Shown: piece after piece, positions 35,472 to 44,143 of the stretch
Numbering within the stretch: the first letter of the stretch is position 1
How the letters are laid out: each line of letters opens with the position of its first letter
Assembly (NCBI GenBank): GCA_964368455.1
Contig: CAYJAZ010000014.1
Location: forward strand, 1-64,000
Origin: CAYJAZ01 sp964368455
GTDB taxonomy: Bacteria; Desulfobacterota; Desulfovibrionia; Desulfovibrionales; Desulfovibrionaceae
DNA: 64,000 nt
Reading direction: 5' to 3'
The notes under the pieces: generated by a model
What the model saw: the letters and a program-made list of their open reading frames with translations, nothing else
The model's database searches: none
Told to the model about the DNA's origin: nothing
Program-made: the position numbers and the translations under genes

Positions 35472-36548
35472 ATGCTATACCATTTTTTTGTACCATTTAG
35501 TCAAGATCTAAATTTTCTAAATATCTTTAGATATCTCACTTTTCGTGGCACAGGTGCTATGATCACTGCCCTAGTCTTGACTATTTTCTTTGGGCCATAC
35601 TTTATTCGTATGCTCAAGAGACTTAAATTTGGTCAAGCTATTCACGAAGATGTAAAAACGCACCAAGCCAAATCTGGCACGCCAACAATGGGTGGATTAC
35701 TTATCTGCTTTAGCGTTGCAACAACAGTTTTATTGTGGGGAAATCTTACTAACCTTTATTTATTGCTCACACTTTTTGTATTTCTTGGCTTTGCCTTAGT
35801 GGGCTTTGCTGATGATTTTACAAAGATCAAAGGCAAACACAATAAAGGCATTACACCAAAACAAAAAATGTTAGGCTTACTCTTTGTTGGAACCGTCGCT
35901 CTCACAGCCTTACTTTCTTTCACATCCTACCCAACTCAACTTTCCATTCCATTTTTCAAAAATTTTATTCCTGATATTGCATGGCTTTATCTGCCTTTTG
36001 GACTTTTGGTTTTAGTTTCAACAGCAAATGCTGTCAACATCACAGACGGTTTAGACGGCCTTGCTATCACTCCATCAGTGGTTGTACTTGGTGTTTATTC
36101 TATCTTTATCTATGTTGCTGGTAATGCGGCTTTTTCAAAATATTTACAATTTTTAGCTGTGCCGCAAGTGGGCGAAGTCTTCATCTTTACCGCTGCTTTA
36201 ATGGGTGCTGGACTAGGTTTTTTATGGTTTAATGCTTATCCTGCTCAAGTTTTTATGGGCGATGTTGGTTCTTTATCAATAGGTGGTGCTATCGGCTTTA
36301 TTGCAATACTTGCAAAACAAGAATTCACTCTCATTATTGCTGGCGGTGTCTTTGTTTTAGAAATTCTTTCTGTTATCATGCAAGTTGGATATTTTAAATA
36401 TTCTAAAGGAAAGCGAATATTTAGAATGGCTCCTCTGCATCATCACTACGAATTAAAAGGGATTCCTGAATCAAAAATCATTATACGTTTTTGGATTCTT
36501 TCAATTTTATTTGCTCTCTTAGCACTTTCAGTACTCAAACTTCGCTAA
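35472..36548 (+). CDS. mraY: Phospho-MurNAc-pentapeptide translocase
   Basis: MraY, 358 residues with about ten membrane segments, makes lipid I on the inner membrane. Conserved loops are GTPTMGGLLI, the Asp-rich GFADDFTKI, ANAVNITDGLDGLA, NAYPAQVFMGDVGSL with the catalytic aspartate, and the HHHYE motif near the C-terminus (APLHHHYELKG). Translation probably couples to murF, whose stop lies 3 bases before the ATG. Confidence 0.97.
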   Translation: MLYHFFVPFSQDLNFLNIFRYLTFRGTGAMITALVLTIFFGPYFIRMLKRLKFGQAIHEDVKTHQAKSGTPTMGGLLICFSVATTVLLWGNLTNLYLLLTLFVFLGFALVGFADDFTKIKGKHNKGITPKQKMLGLLFVGTVALTALLSFTSYPTQLSIPFFKNFIPDIAWLYLPFGLLVLVSTANAVNITDGLDGLAITPSVVVLGVYSIFIYVAGNAAFSKYLQFLAVPQVGEVFIFTAALMGAGLGFLWFNAYPAQVFMGDVGSLSIGGAIGFIAILAKQEFTLIIAGGVFVLEILSVIMQVGYFKYSKGKRIFRMAPLHHHYELKGIPESKIIIRFWILSILFALLALSVLKLR

Positions 36549-36562
36549 AATAAGGAAAAATT

Positions 36563-37888
36563 ATGGCTTGCGACAAATCTAAACTCAAAGAAATTAATAA
36601 AGATACAAAAGTAATTGTTATTGGCCTAGGTGCATCTGGTAAAGCTGCTATCCGCCTCTTGCACTCACTTGGAGCAAAAATTAAAATCCTTGATAAAAAT
36701 CCGCAAGCTCTTAGTCCTGATTTTAAAAAATTCATAGAAGATGCAAAAATTCCATTGCTATTTGGAGAACATAAAGCTGAAGATTTCTTAGGAGCAGACA
36801 TTATCATTCCAAGTCCTGGTGCTCCAATTAATCAAATCACACCACTACTTCCAAAAACTAATCCACCTCAAATCATATCAGAAGTGGAATTTGCTTCAAG
36901 ATATATTGAAAATGAACCAATTATTGCCATAACAGGAACTTCTGGAAAAACTACAACAACATCTCTTTGCTCTGCTATGCTAGAAGCTCAAGGATTTAGC
37001 GTATTTACAGGTGGCAACATAGGTATTCCATTATCCGAATATATCCTAGAAAGAAATTCAAGTGGAAATAAAGTTGATATACTTGTTTTAGAACTTTCTT
37101 CCTTTCAATTACAAGCTTGCCATACACTTAGTCCAAGAGTAGCACTCCTCTTGAATCTATCGGAAAATCATCTAGATCATCATCACGATATGCAAGAATA
37201 TATCGATGCAAAGATGCGTATTTTCCGTTGCCAAGACGAAGCTGATTTAGCTGTTCTTGGTGAAAGCGTTCTTGATTTAGCTGATAAATATAAATTACAA
37301 GCAAGAAAGATTGTTTTCAAAGTGCAAGAAAATAGATTCAATAATAGCCAACTTTTCGGAAAGCATAATAAAGAAAATGCCGAAGCTGCCTATATGGCTG
37401 TGAAAGAATTTGGTGTTTCATTAGCAAATGCCGAAAAAGCTTTAGAAAATTTTAAAGCAATAGAAAATAGATTGGAAAAAGTTTGCGAACATAAAGAAAT
37501 TATCTTTGTAAACGACAGTAAAGCAACCACTGTTGACGCTCTGAAAGTTGCTCTCAAAGCCTTTGATAAACCTGTACATCTTTTAGTAGGCGGCAAGTTT
37601 AAAGGAGGCGACTTAGAAAGTCTTATTCCATTATTAAAAGAAAAAGTCAAAGAAGTTTGCATGTTTGGAGCTTCTTCTGAATATTTCACAAAAGCATGGG
37701 AAAATGAGATTTCTTTGCATTATGAAAAAACTCTCAAAGAAGCTATGCATTATCTGTATAAAAAAGCTCAAAAAAATGAAGTAATACTTCTTTCCCCTGC
37801 CACATCTTCTTTTGATCAATACCCAAATTACTTAGCTCGTGGCAATGATTTTAGGCAAATCGCTCTAGAAATTTCGCAAACTATGTAA
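36563..37888 (+). CDS. murD: UDP-MurNAc-L-alanine:D-glutamate ligase
   Basis: MurD, 441 residues. The N-terminal Rossmann part shows VIVIGLGASGKAAIRLL, the ATP site is AITGTSGKTTTTSLCSAML, and ELSSFQLQ, NLSENHLDHHHDMQEY and FVNDSKATTVDALKVAL follow. It adds D-Glu in the cytoplasm. AAGGAAAAATT lies before the ATG; the gap from mraY is 14 bases. Confidence 0.96.
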   Translation: MACDKSKLKEINKDTKVIVIGLGASGKAAIRLLHSLGAKIKILDKNPQALSPDFKKFIEDAKIPLLFGEHKAEDFLGADIIIPSPGAPINQITPLLPKTNPPQIISEVEFASRYIENEPIIAITGTSGKTTTTSLCSAMLEAQGFSVFTGGNIGIPLSEYILERNSSGNKVDILVLELSSFQLQACHTLSPRVALLLNLSENHLDHHHDMQEYIDAKMRIFRCQDEADLAVLGESVLDLADKYKLQARKIVFKVQENRFNNSQLFGKHNKENAEAAYMAVKEFGVSLANAEKALENFKAIENRLEKVCEHKEIIFVNDSKATTVDALKVALKAFDKPVHLLVGGKFKGGDLESLIPLLKEKVKEVCMFGASSEYFTKAWENEISLHYEKTLKEAMHYLYKKAQKNEVILLSPATSSFDQYPNYLARGNDFRQIALEISQTM

Positions 37889-37920
37889 AACATTTTTCAC
37901 GCTTTTTGAGGGAAAAAATT

Positions 37921-39066
37921 ATGATACACACTCCAAATAAATTTAAAAGCAAAGAAATAGTTGAAATAGACGAAGATCCTCTCCACTCCTTTGATTGGTG
38001 GATTGTGAGCATTGTTCTCATTCTTACCATACTTGGCCTTGTTATGATCTACAGTGCCTCTTCTGTTGTGGCTGATATCAACTATTCAGATAAATATTAC
38101 TTTTTCAAAAAACAATTTCTCTTTGCTATTGTTGGCTTTATTGTTATGTGGTTCACAGTTTATCTACCACGAAAAATTATCAATAAAATGCATTATATAG
38201 CTCTTGTTGCGATATCTTTTCTCCTTTTTTTATGCATCACTCCATTAGGAAATGAAGTAAATGGAGCAAGCCGTTGGCTTTCTTTTGGCACATTCAGTCT
38301 TCAACCTCTTGAATTTGCTAAAATTGCTCTTGTGCTCTATCTTTCCTATTTTATGAGTGCAAAAAAAGATATGCTCAATTCATATACCATTGGTTTTATT
38401 CCTCCTTTCTTAGTGACAATGTTTCTATGTGCCCTTTTGATGAGTCAGCCTGACTTTGGTGGCACCTTGATTTTAATCACTATTCTCTTCTTCATGTGTT
38501 TAGTGGGTGGGACAAAGTTTATCTATATCTTTTTCTCTTTCTTATTCACAGGAATTATTGCATTTTTATTCATTATTTCATCTCCTTACCGTATGGAAAG
38601 AATTTTTGCCTTCTTAGATCCTTTTAAAGATGCCCTTGATTCTGGATATCAATTAGTTCAATCATTATATGCACTTGGCATAGGTGGTTTTTTTGGTGTA
38701 GGTATTGGCGGAAGCAAGCAGAAACTTCTTTACTTACCTGAAGCACACAATGACTTTATCATGGCTGTTATAGGCGAAGAAATGGGCTTTTTTGCTATTT
38801 CTATCATCATGCTTTTATTCACACTTTTATTTGCACGTTGTTTTAGAGTTGTTATAGGCCAACGTTCTATACGTGATAGACTTTCAGCTTTTGGCATCAC
38901 CTTAGTTATTGCAATTGGTGCTATGCTTAATATAGCTGTTGTATTTGGTGCAGTTCCGCCATCTGGTGTTGCTATGCCATTTATTTCTTATGGTGGTTCA
39001 AGCTTGCTTGCAAGTATGATTTGTATTGGCCTTTTGCTCAATTATTCGCGTTCTATCAAAGAATAA
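37921..39066 (+). CDS. ftsW: Septal peptidoglycan polymerase FtsW
   Basis: FtsW, 381 residues from the ATG at 37921 (GAGGGA 9 bases upstream); a TTG 15 bases earlier overlaps that site and is unlikely to be used. It is a SEDS glycosyltransferase with ten membrane segments, working with FtsI. Landmarks are IYSASS in the first helix region, NGASRWLSFGTFSLQPLEFAK, and the C-terminal PPSGVAMPFISYGGSSLLAS. The large periplasmic loop contains GIGGSKQKLLYLPEAHNDFI. Confidence 0.96.
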   Translation: MIHTPNKFKSKEIVEIDEDPLHSFDWWIVSIVLILTILGLVMIYSASSVVADINYSDKYYFFKKQFLFAIVGFIVMWFTVYLPRKIINKMHYIALVAISFLLFLCITPLGNEVNGASRWLSFGTFSLQPLEFAKIALVLYLSYFMSAKKDMLNSYTIGFIPPFLVTMFLCALLMSQPDFGGTLILITILFFMCLVGGTKFIYIFFSFLFTGIIAFLFIISSPYRMERIFAFLDPFKDALDSGYQLVQSLYALGIGGFFGVGIGGSKQKLLYLPEAHNDFIMAVIGEEMGFFAISIIMLLFTLLFARCFRVVIGQRSIRDRLSAFGITLVIAIGAMLNIAVVFGAVPPSGVAMPFISYGGSSLLASMICIGLLLNYSRSIKE

Positions 39067-39107
39067 TCTACAAAGTAATTTCTGGCATCTAAAATATTAA
39101 GGTATTT

Positions 39108-40223
39108 ATGAATATCATCATCACTACAGGCGGCACAGGCGGACATATCTTTCCTGCACTCGCTCTTGCAAAAGAAATTCAAGAAAAAGAAGCAAACTAC
39201 AAAGTTATCTTTGTAGGTGCAAAAAATGGCATGGAAGAAGAATTATGCCAGAAGGCAAATGTAAGCTTCAAAGCATTAGAAGTTGAAGGATTTATTGGAA
39301 GAGGATTAAAGTCTATCAAGGCTTTATTCTTATTATTCAATGCATTTTTTAAAGCAAGACAGATTATAAAAGATGAAAAAATAGACTGCGTGATTGGCTT
39401 TGGTGGTTACGCTTCTGCCCCTTCGATATTGGCAGCAAAAAGCCTTGGAAAGACTATCTTCTTTCACGAACAAAATGCATATCCTGGTGCTGTACACAGA
39501 ACTTTTGCCTCCTTTGCAAAGAAAATCATGCTTTCTATTCCAGTAGAAAAAACTGTTTTCCCTACTAAAATCAAAGAAAAATGTATACTTACTGGAAATC
39601 CTGTTCGCTCTGAAATAGCTCAACTCTACACTCACGAAAGAGATGAAGTTGAAAATACAAAGAAAATAAAACTTTTTATATTAGGCGGAAGTTTAGGTGC
39701 GCAAAGTATAAATTCACTTATTGTTGATATTTTACCTAAATTGCATCATAAAGATATTGAAATATTACATCAATGTGGCAAGGCTGATTATGAAAGAGTT
39801 AAAAGTCTCTATGAAGAAAGTTCTTACGATGCTTCTTGCGTACACGCTTTTATAGACGATATGAAATCTGCTTATGAAACAGCTGACATAGTTGTTGCAA
39901 GAGCTGGTGCAAGCACTTTAGCCGAACTTGCCTGCGTGAAAAAAGCATGCATACTTATTCCCTTTCCTTTTGCTGCTCATAATCATCAATATTATAACGC
40001 AAAATCTTTGCTTGATAAGGACGCGTGTATTTTAATCGAAGAAAATAAAATGTATAAAAATAGAAAAGTGACAGATTCATCATTATTGATCACACAAATT
40101 CTTTCTCTTGCAAGCTCAAAAGAAAGAAGGTATACCCTTTCACAGAATATCAAGACATTTGCAAAACCATATGCAGTAGAACAAATGCTAAAAATTATAA
40201 AAAATGAATCTTTGACGAAATGA
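39108..40223 (+). CDS. murG: UDP-GlcNAc:lipid I N-acetylglucosaminyltransferase
   Basis: MurG, 371 residues, converts lipid I to lipid II on the cytoplasmic face. The N-terminal glycine motif is TTGGTGGHIFPALALA, followed by GFGGYASAPSILAA, FFHEQNAYPG, LTGNPVRSEI, ILGGSLGAQSIN and the donor-sugar site RAGASTLAELA. AAGG precedes the ATG. It follows ftsW by 41 bases in the same orientation. Confidence 0.97.
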   Translation: MNIIITTGGTGGHIFPALALAKEIQEKEANYKVIFVGAKNGMEEELCQKANVSFKALEVEGFIGRGLKSIKALFLLFNAFFKARQIIKDEKIDCVIGFGGYASAPSILAAKSLGKTIFFHEQNAYPGAVHRTFASFAKKIMLSIPVEKTVFPTKIKEKCILTGNPVRSEIAQLYTHERDEVENTKKIKLFILGGSLGAQSINSLIVDILPKLHHKDIEILHQCGKADYERVKSLYEESSYDASCVHAFIDDMKSAYETADIVVARAGASTLAELACVKKACILIPFPFAAHNHQYYNAKSLLDKDACILIEENKMYKNRKVTDSSLLITQILSLASSKERRYTLSQNIKTFAKPYAVEQMLKIIKNESLTK

Positions 40224-40295
40224 GTGGACGAAAAAAATCACTCTATAACTACTTATATGATATTAAACACATAGACATAAAAACAGGGAATAGAA

Positions 40296-41669
40296 ATGCG
40301 TAGAATTAAAAAAATCCACATGATTGGAATAGGCGGTTCAGGAATGAGCGGTATTGCCGAAGTTTTACTCAATTCTGGCTATGAAGTCAGTGGATCAGAT
40401 ATGGCTGATAATGCTGTAACAAAGCATTTAGAGCAATTAGGCGCACGTATTTGCCATGGGCATAATTACGATAATATCACAGACGCACAAGTCTTAGTGA
40501 AATCTACTGCTATTTCTGACGATAACCTAGAAGTGCAGGCAGCAAAAGATAAGAATATTCCAATTATTCCACGTGCTGAAATGCTTGCTGAACTCATGCG
40601 ACTTCGCACAGGCATTGCCATTGCCGGTACACATGGTAAAACAACAACAACCTCCCTCACAGCAACTATATTCAATACAGCTGAACTCGATCCCACCGTT
40701 ATTATTGGCGGAAGATTAAATGCCTATGGTGCAAATGCTCGACTAGGCAAGGGCGAATATCTCATTGCTGAAGCAGACGAATCTGACGCATCCTTTCTTT
40801 GCTTATTGCCAATTATCAATGTTGTCACGAATATAGACATAGATCATCTTGATTTTTATCCAGATCAAGAAGCTATAGACAATGTATTTATCAAATTCAT
40901 GAATAAAGTGCCTTTTTATGGCGTGAATATTGTTTGTGGAGATGATATAGGCATACAACGTCTACTTCCATATGTGAATAGGCCTTATATTACCTATGGT
41001 TTTGAAAAGTCTAACCAAATAAGAGCTGAAATTATTTCTATTGAAAGCCATTCTACCTTCAGGCTTTTTATCAAAGATTCAAAAGGCAATGAAGAAGATT
41101 TTGGTATTATTCAACTCTCTCAACCTGGAAAACATAATATATTAAACGCACTTGCCGCCATTGGTGTTGCAAGAGAAGCTGGCATTTGTACTCAACATTG
41201 GGTAAAAGGTTTGAAAGAATTTGCTGGCGTTGGCAGACGTTTTGAATACAAAGGCGAAAAAGACGGCATCACTGTTATTGATGATTATGGACATCATCCT
41301 GTTGAAATAAAAGCAACTTTAGCTGCTGCTCAGCATGTTTTCCCTGAAAGAAAAATCTATGTCGCTTTTCAACCACATAGATTCACCCGTACTCAAGCTC
41401 TTTTTGGCGAATTTTGCACTTGTTTTGAAGGCATAGAAAAACTCTATCTCACCGAAATCTACCCTGCTTCAGAAAAACCAATTCCAGGCATCAATTCACA
41501 AAATCTTGCACAAGGCATTATGCAAGTAAGCCCAATTAAAGTTGAGCATGGAGCAAACAACGAAGAAGTTTTAGAATTAATCAAGGCAGATATTAAATCT
41601 GGCGATGTATTGATCACACTAGGTGCTGGAAATATCACACAATTAGCTCCTTTATTTATCAATTCTTAA
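40296..41669 (+). CDS. murC: UDP-MurNAc:L-alanine ligase
   Basis: MurC, 457 residues, adds the first amino acid to UDP-MurNAc. Landmarks are KIHMIGIGGSGMSGIAEVLL, the P-loop IAGTHGKTTTTSL, LIAEADESDASFL, TNIDIDHLDFYPD and VIDDYGHHPVEIKATL. GGGAA is well spaced before the ATG. A 72-base gap separates it from murG, and murB follows after 8 bases. Confidence 0.97.
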   Translation: MRRIKKIHMIGIGGSGMSGIAEVLLNSGYEVSGSDMADNAVTKHLEQLGARICHGHNYDNITDAQVLVKSTAISDDNLEVQAAKDKNIPIIPRAEMLAELMRLRTGIAIAGTHGKTTTTSLTATIFNTAELDPTVIIGGRLNAYGANARLGKGEYLIAEADESDASFLCLLPIINVVTNIDIDHLDFYPDQEAIDNVFIKFMNKVPFYGVNIVCGDDIGIQRLLPYVNRPYITYGFEKSNQIRAEIISIESHSTFRLFIKDSKGNEEDFGIIQLSQPGKHNILNALAAIGVAREAGICTQHWVKGLKEFAGVGRRFEYKGEKDGITVIDDYGHHPVEIKATLAAAQHVFPERKIYVAFQPHRFTRTQALFGEFCTCFEGIEKLYLTEIYPASEKPIPGINSQNLAQGIMQVSPIKVEHGANNEEVLELIKADIKSGDVLITLGAGNITQLAPLFINS

Positions 41670-41677
41670 AGACAATT

Positions 41678-42580
41678 ATGAAAATACAAGATAAAGTACA
41701 TATCAAGAATTACACTACTTTAGGAATAGGCGGTGTGGTTCAAACAGAATTTCTGCTCGAAGAAAGAAATGATGTGGAAGAACTTGCAAAAAAATTGCAA
41801 GAAATCAAGCTTCCCTTTATTCTGCTTGGCGGCGGCTCTAATGTCTTAATTGAAGACAATGAGCTTGATTGTGTACTTATCAAGGATGTCATTGGAGCAA
41901 AGAAAGAAATTGAAATAGTCAAAGAAGACAACGACTTTACCTATCTTCAACTTTCTTCTGGCCTCTTTCTTCCACTCTTTATAAAATTTTGTGAAAAAAA
42001 TGGCCTCTCTGGCCTCGAAGGCCTTGCTGGCGTTCCAGGCAGAATGGGCGGTGCTTTAGCAATGAATGCAGGTGCTTTTTCTCAACAAATGGAGGATATA
42101 TTCATCAGTGCAGAAATTTTTTCGCCAAACTATGGTATAAAAAAATACTCAAAAGAAGAATGCAATTTTGCCTATAGGCATTTTTCACTAAAAGATAAAG
42201 TAGACTATAAAATTCATCTTTCCATGCTTTTAAAAATGAAAAAATCTACTCAAGAACAAGTGTCTAACAAAATAAAAGAAAATTTTGCAAAAAAGAAAGC
42301 AAGCCAACCAATAGCAGAAAAAACCGCTGGTTCAGCTTTCAAAAATCCAGAGGGATATGCCGCAGGAAAACTCATTCAAGATGTTGGACTAAAAGGCTAT
42401 AAAATCGGCGATATGGGCTTTAGCTCCATGCACGCAAACTTCCTCACTAATTACAAAAATGGCTCTTTTGCACAGGCAATGGAACTTATTGAATTAGCAA
42501 AAGAAAAAGTTTATTCTGCCTTTGATCTTCGTTTAGAAACAGAAATTAAAATCCTTTCTACATCTCAAGCTTTCAACTAG
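41678..42580 (+). CDS. murB: UDP-N-acetylenolpyruvoylglucosamine reductase
   Basis: MurB, 300 residues, an FAD enzyme that reduces enolpyruvyl-UDP-GlcNAc to UDP-MurNAc. It shows NYTTLGIGGVV, PFILLGGGSNVLIED, GLEGLAGVPGRMGGALAMNAGAF, and the C-terminal TAGSAFKNPEGYAAGKLIQDVG with the catalytic serine (type II MurB pattern), then FSSMHANFL. Its ribosome binding site is weak, so coupling to murC is likely. It ends directly before the ftsQ ribosome binding site. Confidence 0.96.
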   Translation: MKIQDKVHIKNYTTLGIGGVVQTEFLLEERNDVEELAKKLQEIKLPFILLGGGSNVLIEDNELDCVLIKDVIGAKKEIEIVKEDNDFTYLQLSSGLFLPLFIKFCEKNGLSGLEGLAGVPGRMGGALAMNAGAFSQQMEDIFISAEIFSPNYGIKKYSKEECNFAYRHFSLKDKVDYKIHLSMLLKMKKSTQEQVSNKIKENFAKKKASQPIAEKTAGSAFKNPEGYAAGKLIQDVGLKGYKIGDMGFSSMHANFLTNYKNGSFAQAMELIELAKEKVYSAFDLRLETEIKILSTSQAFN

Positions 42581-42589
42581 GTGATATTT

Positions 42590-43498
42590 ATGAATTATTC
42601 AAGCAAATCTGTCCTCTCAAAGCAAGGAAAGCCAAAGAAAAACAGCTACAGCGATGATAAACCACATTCATCTCGTGCCCAAGCTCTTTCTAAAAGTAAG
42701 AAAATAGCTGAGCAAAAAGCAAAAGAAGTGAAGAAAACAGCTATCGGTGAAATCGATAGTCAAAAAATGAAAAAGTCCTTTTTTTATTTCATAACTACTT
42801 TTATTATCTGTGCTTTTGTGCTTATACTTGCCTATACTTTCTATGCTATCAGTAATTTTGCTATGAACCATCCCTATTTTGAAATTAAGAATATTTCCGT
42901 CAAAGGTATAGAGCATTTCAAAAAAGAAGATATCGTCCAAATCGCAGGTATAGACGAATCAAGCACCCTATTCTCTATCTATGTCGAAGAAATAGAAACA
43001 CGTTTATTACAAAATCCATGGATAGAAAATGTTGAAATCTCAAGACAATTACCACAAGGATTAACAATAGAAATAAAAGAAAGAAGACCACGCTTCACAG
43101 TTTTACACAATAATAGACTCTATTATGTCGATTCTCAAGGTAAAGTCATCTCACAAGTTCAGCCTACAAACTATATTTCATTGCCTATGCTCGAATTAGG
43201 GCAAAATCCAGAAGATGCATTGCGTATTCTTCCAACCCTTATCAGCGAAATCGAGCAAGACAAAAACTTCCTCCCATTTGACTTTAATAAAATTTCATGG
43301 CTACGTCTTAGCACAGCAAAAGGATTTGAAATGTTTTGGGAAGATAGGCAAATACTCCTTTCCTTTGATACAAACAATTGGAAAAAAAATATCGAACTGC
43401 TCAAACACGCTATCAAAGATCTAATGGAGAAAAAAGAATTTAGATCCCTCAAGCAAATACATAGCGGGAATAATCAAGTTTGGTTTATTAATAAGTAA
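42590..43498 (+). CDS. ftsQ: Cell division protein FtsQ
   Basis: FtsQ, 302 residues from the ATG at 42590; an in-frame GTG at 42581 is part of the AGGTGAT ribosome binding site. A Lys/Ser-rich cytoplasmic region of about 65 residues precedes a transmembrane segment (SFFYFITTFIICAFVLILAYTF). The POTRA domain follows (FEIKNISVKGIEHFKKEDIV), then IEISRQLPQGLTIEIKERRP-type beta strands (LPQGLTIEIKERRPRF). It recruits FtsL and its partner to the divisome. It is the last cluster gene here: ftsA and ftsZ, its usual followers, are replaced by a palindromic repeat island. Confidence 0.92.
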   Translation: MNYSSKSVLSKQGKPKKNSYSDDKPHSSRAQALSKSKKIAEQKAKEVKKTAIGEIDSQKMKKSFFYFITTFIICAFVLILAYTFYAISNFAMNHPYFEIKNISVKGIEHFKKEDIVQIAGIDESSTLFSIYVEEIETRLLQNPWIENVEISRQLPQGLTIEIKERRPRFTVLHNNRLYYVDSQGKVISQVQPTNYISLPMLELGQNPEDALRILPTLISEIEQDKNFLPFDFNKISWLRLSTAKGFEMFWEDRQILLSFDTNNWKKNIELLKHAIKDLMEKKEFRSLKQIHSGNNQVWFINK

Positions 43499-43522
43499 TA
43501 TTGTCTGCTATGCTTATATTAT

Positions 43523-43744
43523 GCCTCCGGCGGCCAAAGGAGTTGAACCCCTTTGGAAACCCCGATGAGGCAAGATGAATGCAGAGGGTATTGGCTAAAG
43601 AAGTTTATTTTATTTTTTTATTTGCGAAAAAGTTTTAAGGCTAAGGTGCAAAGCACCTTAGCCTTAAATACTGTTTCGCTTTAAAATTGTCTAGCTATCA
43701 ATTCTCAAAGCTTAAGTTGGCATTTGTCACTGCGTTCCAAATGT
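43523..43744 (+). repeat. Island 1 left arm, type A
   Basis: It starts CCTCCGGCGG and has the hairpin ccaaagg-agttgaac-ccctttgg. The variable hairpin is ggctaaggtgc-aaa-gcaccttagcc (43639-43663), perfectly paired over 11 bp. It ends at the CATTTG...CAAATG hairpin. It resembles the arm at 53623-53844 read on the minus strand. Confidence 0.9.
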
Positions 43745-43812
43745 AAGTTCATGTATTAATTGTAAAAAAAGAAGCTAAAGAAATATTTATAATATAATTA
43801 ATATATTAAATC

Positions 43813-44036
43813 ACATTTGGAACGCAGTGACAAATGGCTACTTACACAATGTAATAATCGAATTCTCACTATTTTAAAGCGAAACAGTATTTAATGTTTT
43901 GTTGCATAGCAACAAAACTTTAAAACTTTTTCGCAAATAAAAAAAATACCTTTCTATTCTTTAGCCACTTCCCTTTGCACTCTCCTTGCCTTATTCGGGT
44001 TTCCAAAGGGGGCGTGCCCCTTTGGCCGTCGGAGAC
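43813..44036 (-). repeat. Island 1 right arm, type B
   Basis: Read on the minus strand it starts CTCCGACGGCC with a GC-rich hairpin whose loop region is caaaggggcacgccccctttg. The variable hairpin is gttttgttgc-ata-gcaacaaaac on the plus strand (43896-43918). Its outer 39 bases equal the arm at 53252 except for two paired changes. Confidence 0.9.
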
Positions 44037-44069
44037 ACACACAAAAGACAAAAAAGCAATAATAAAAAT

Positions 44070-44098
44070 TTGACATTCCTTGAAAAACAGGCTATTTA
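44070..44098 (+). promoter_or_regulatory. Promoter of hisS-aspS
   Basis: TTGACA, a 17-base spacer and TATTTA (or TTTAAT at 19) lie 46 bases before hisS. It begins 34 bases outside the repeat island, so the island is not needed for it. Confidence 0.6.
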
Positions 44099-44143
44099 AT
44101 CTACTTATTTTTATAGAATACTACAGCAAAAATAGGTTATGTC

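Larger units (their letters stand above)
43523..44036. mobile_element. Palindromic repeat island 1 (A arm - spacer - B arm), no protein gene
   Basis: A 514-base element between ftsQ and hisS. Two arms of about 222 bases face each other (43523-43744 and 43813-44036) around a 68-base A+T-rich spacer. Each arm holds, from the outside in: a CTCCGRCGG end with a ccaaagg/cctttgg hairpin, a GGCTAAAGAA-like block, the T-rich TTTATTTGCGAAAAAGTTTTAA block, a second hairpin of variable sequence, TACTGTTTCGCTTTAAAAT, and a CATTTGTCACTGCGTTCCAAATG hairpin. The left end is type A, the right type B. A second copy in opposite orientation lies at 53252-53844. No transposase is present, so it is either non-autonomous or a structural element. 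Confidence 0.85.

Noticed and set aside
43499..44143. tRNA or other structured RNA gene in the repeat islands
   Set aside because: No cloverleaf, CCA end or known RNA motif; the symmetry spans the whole island and recurs at 53.2 kb.
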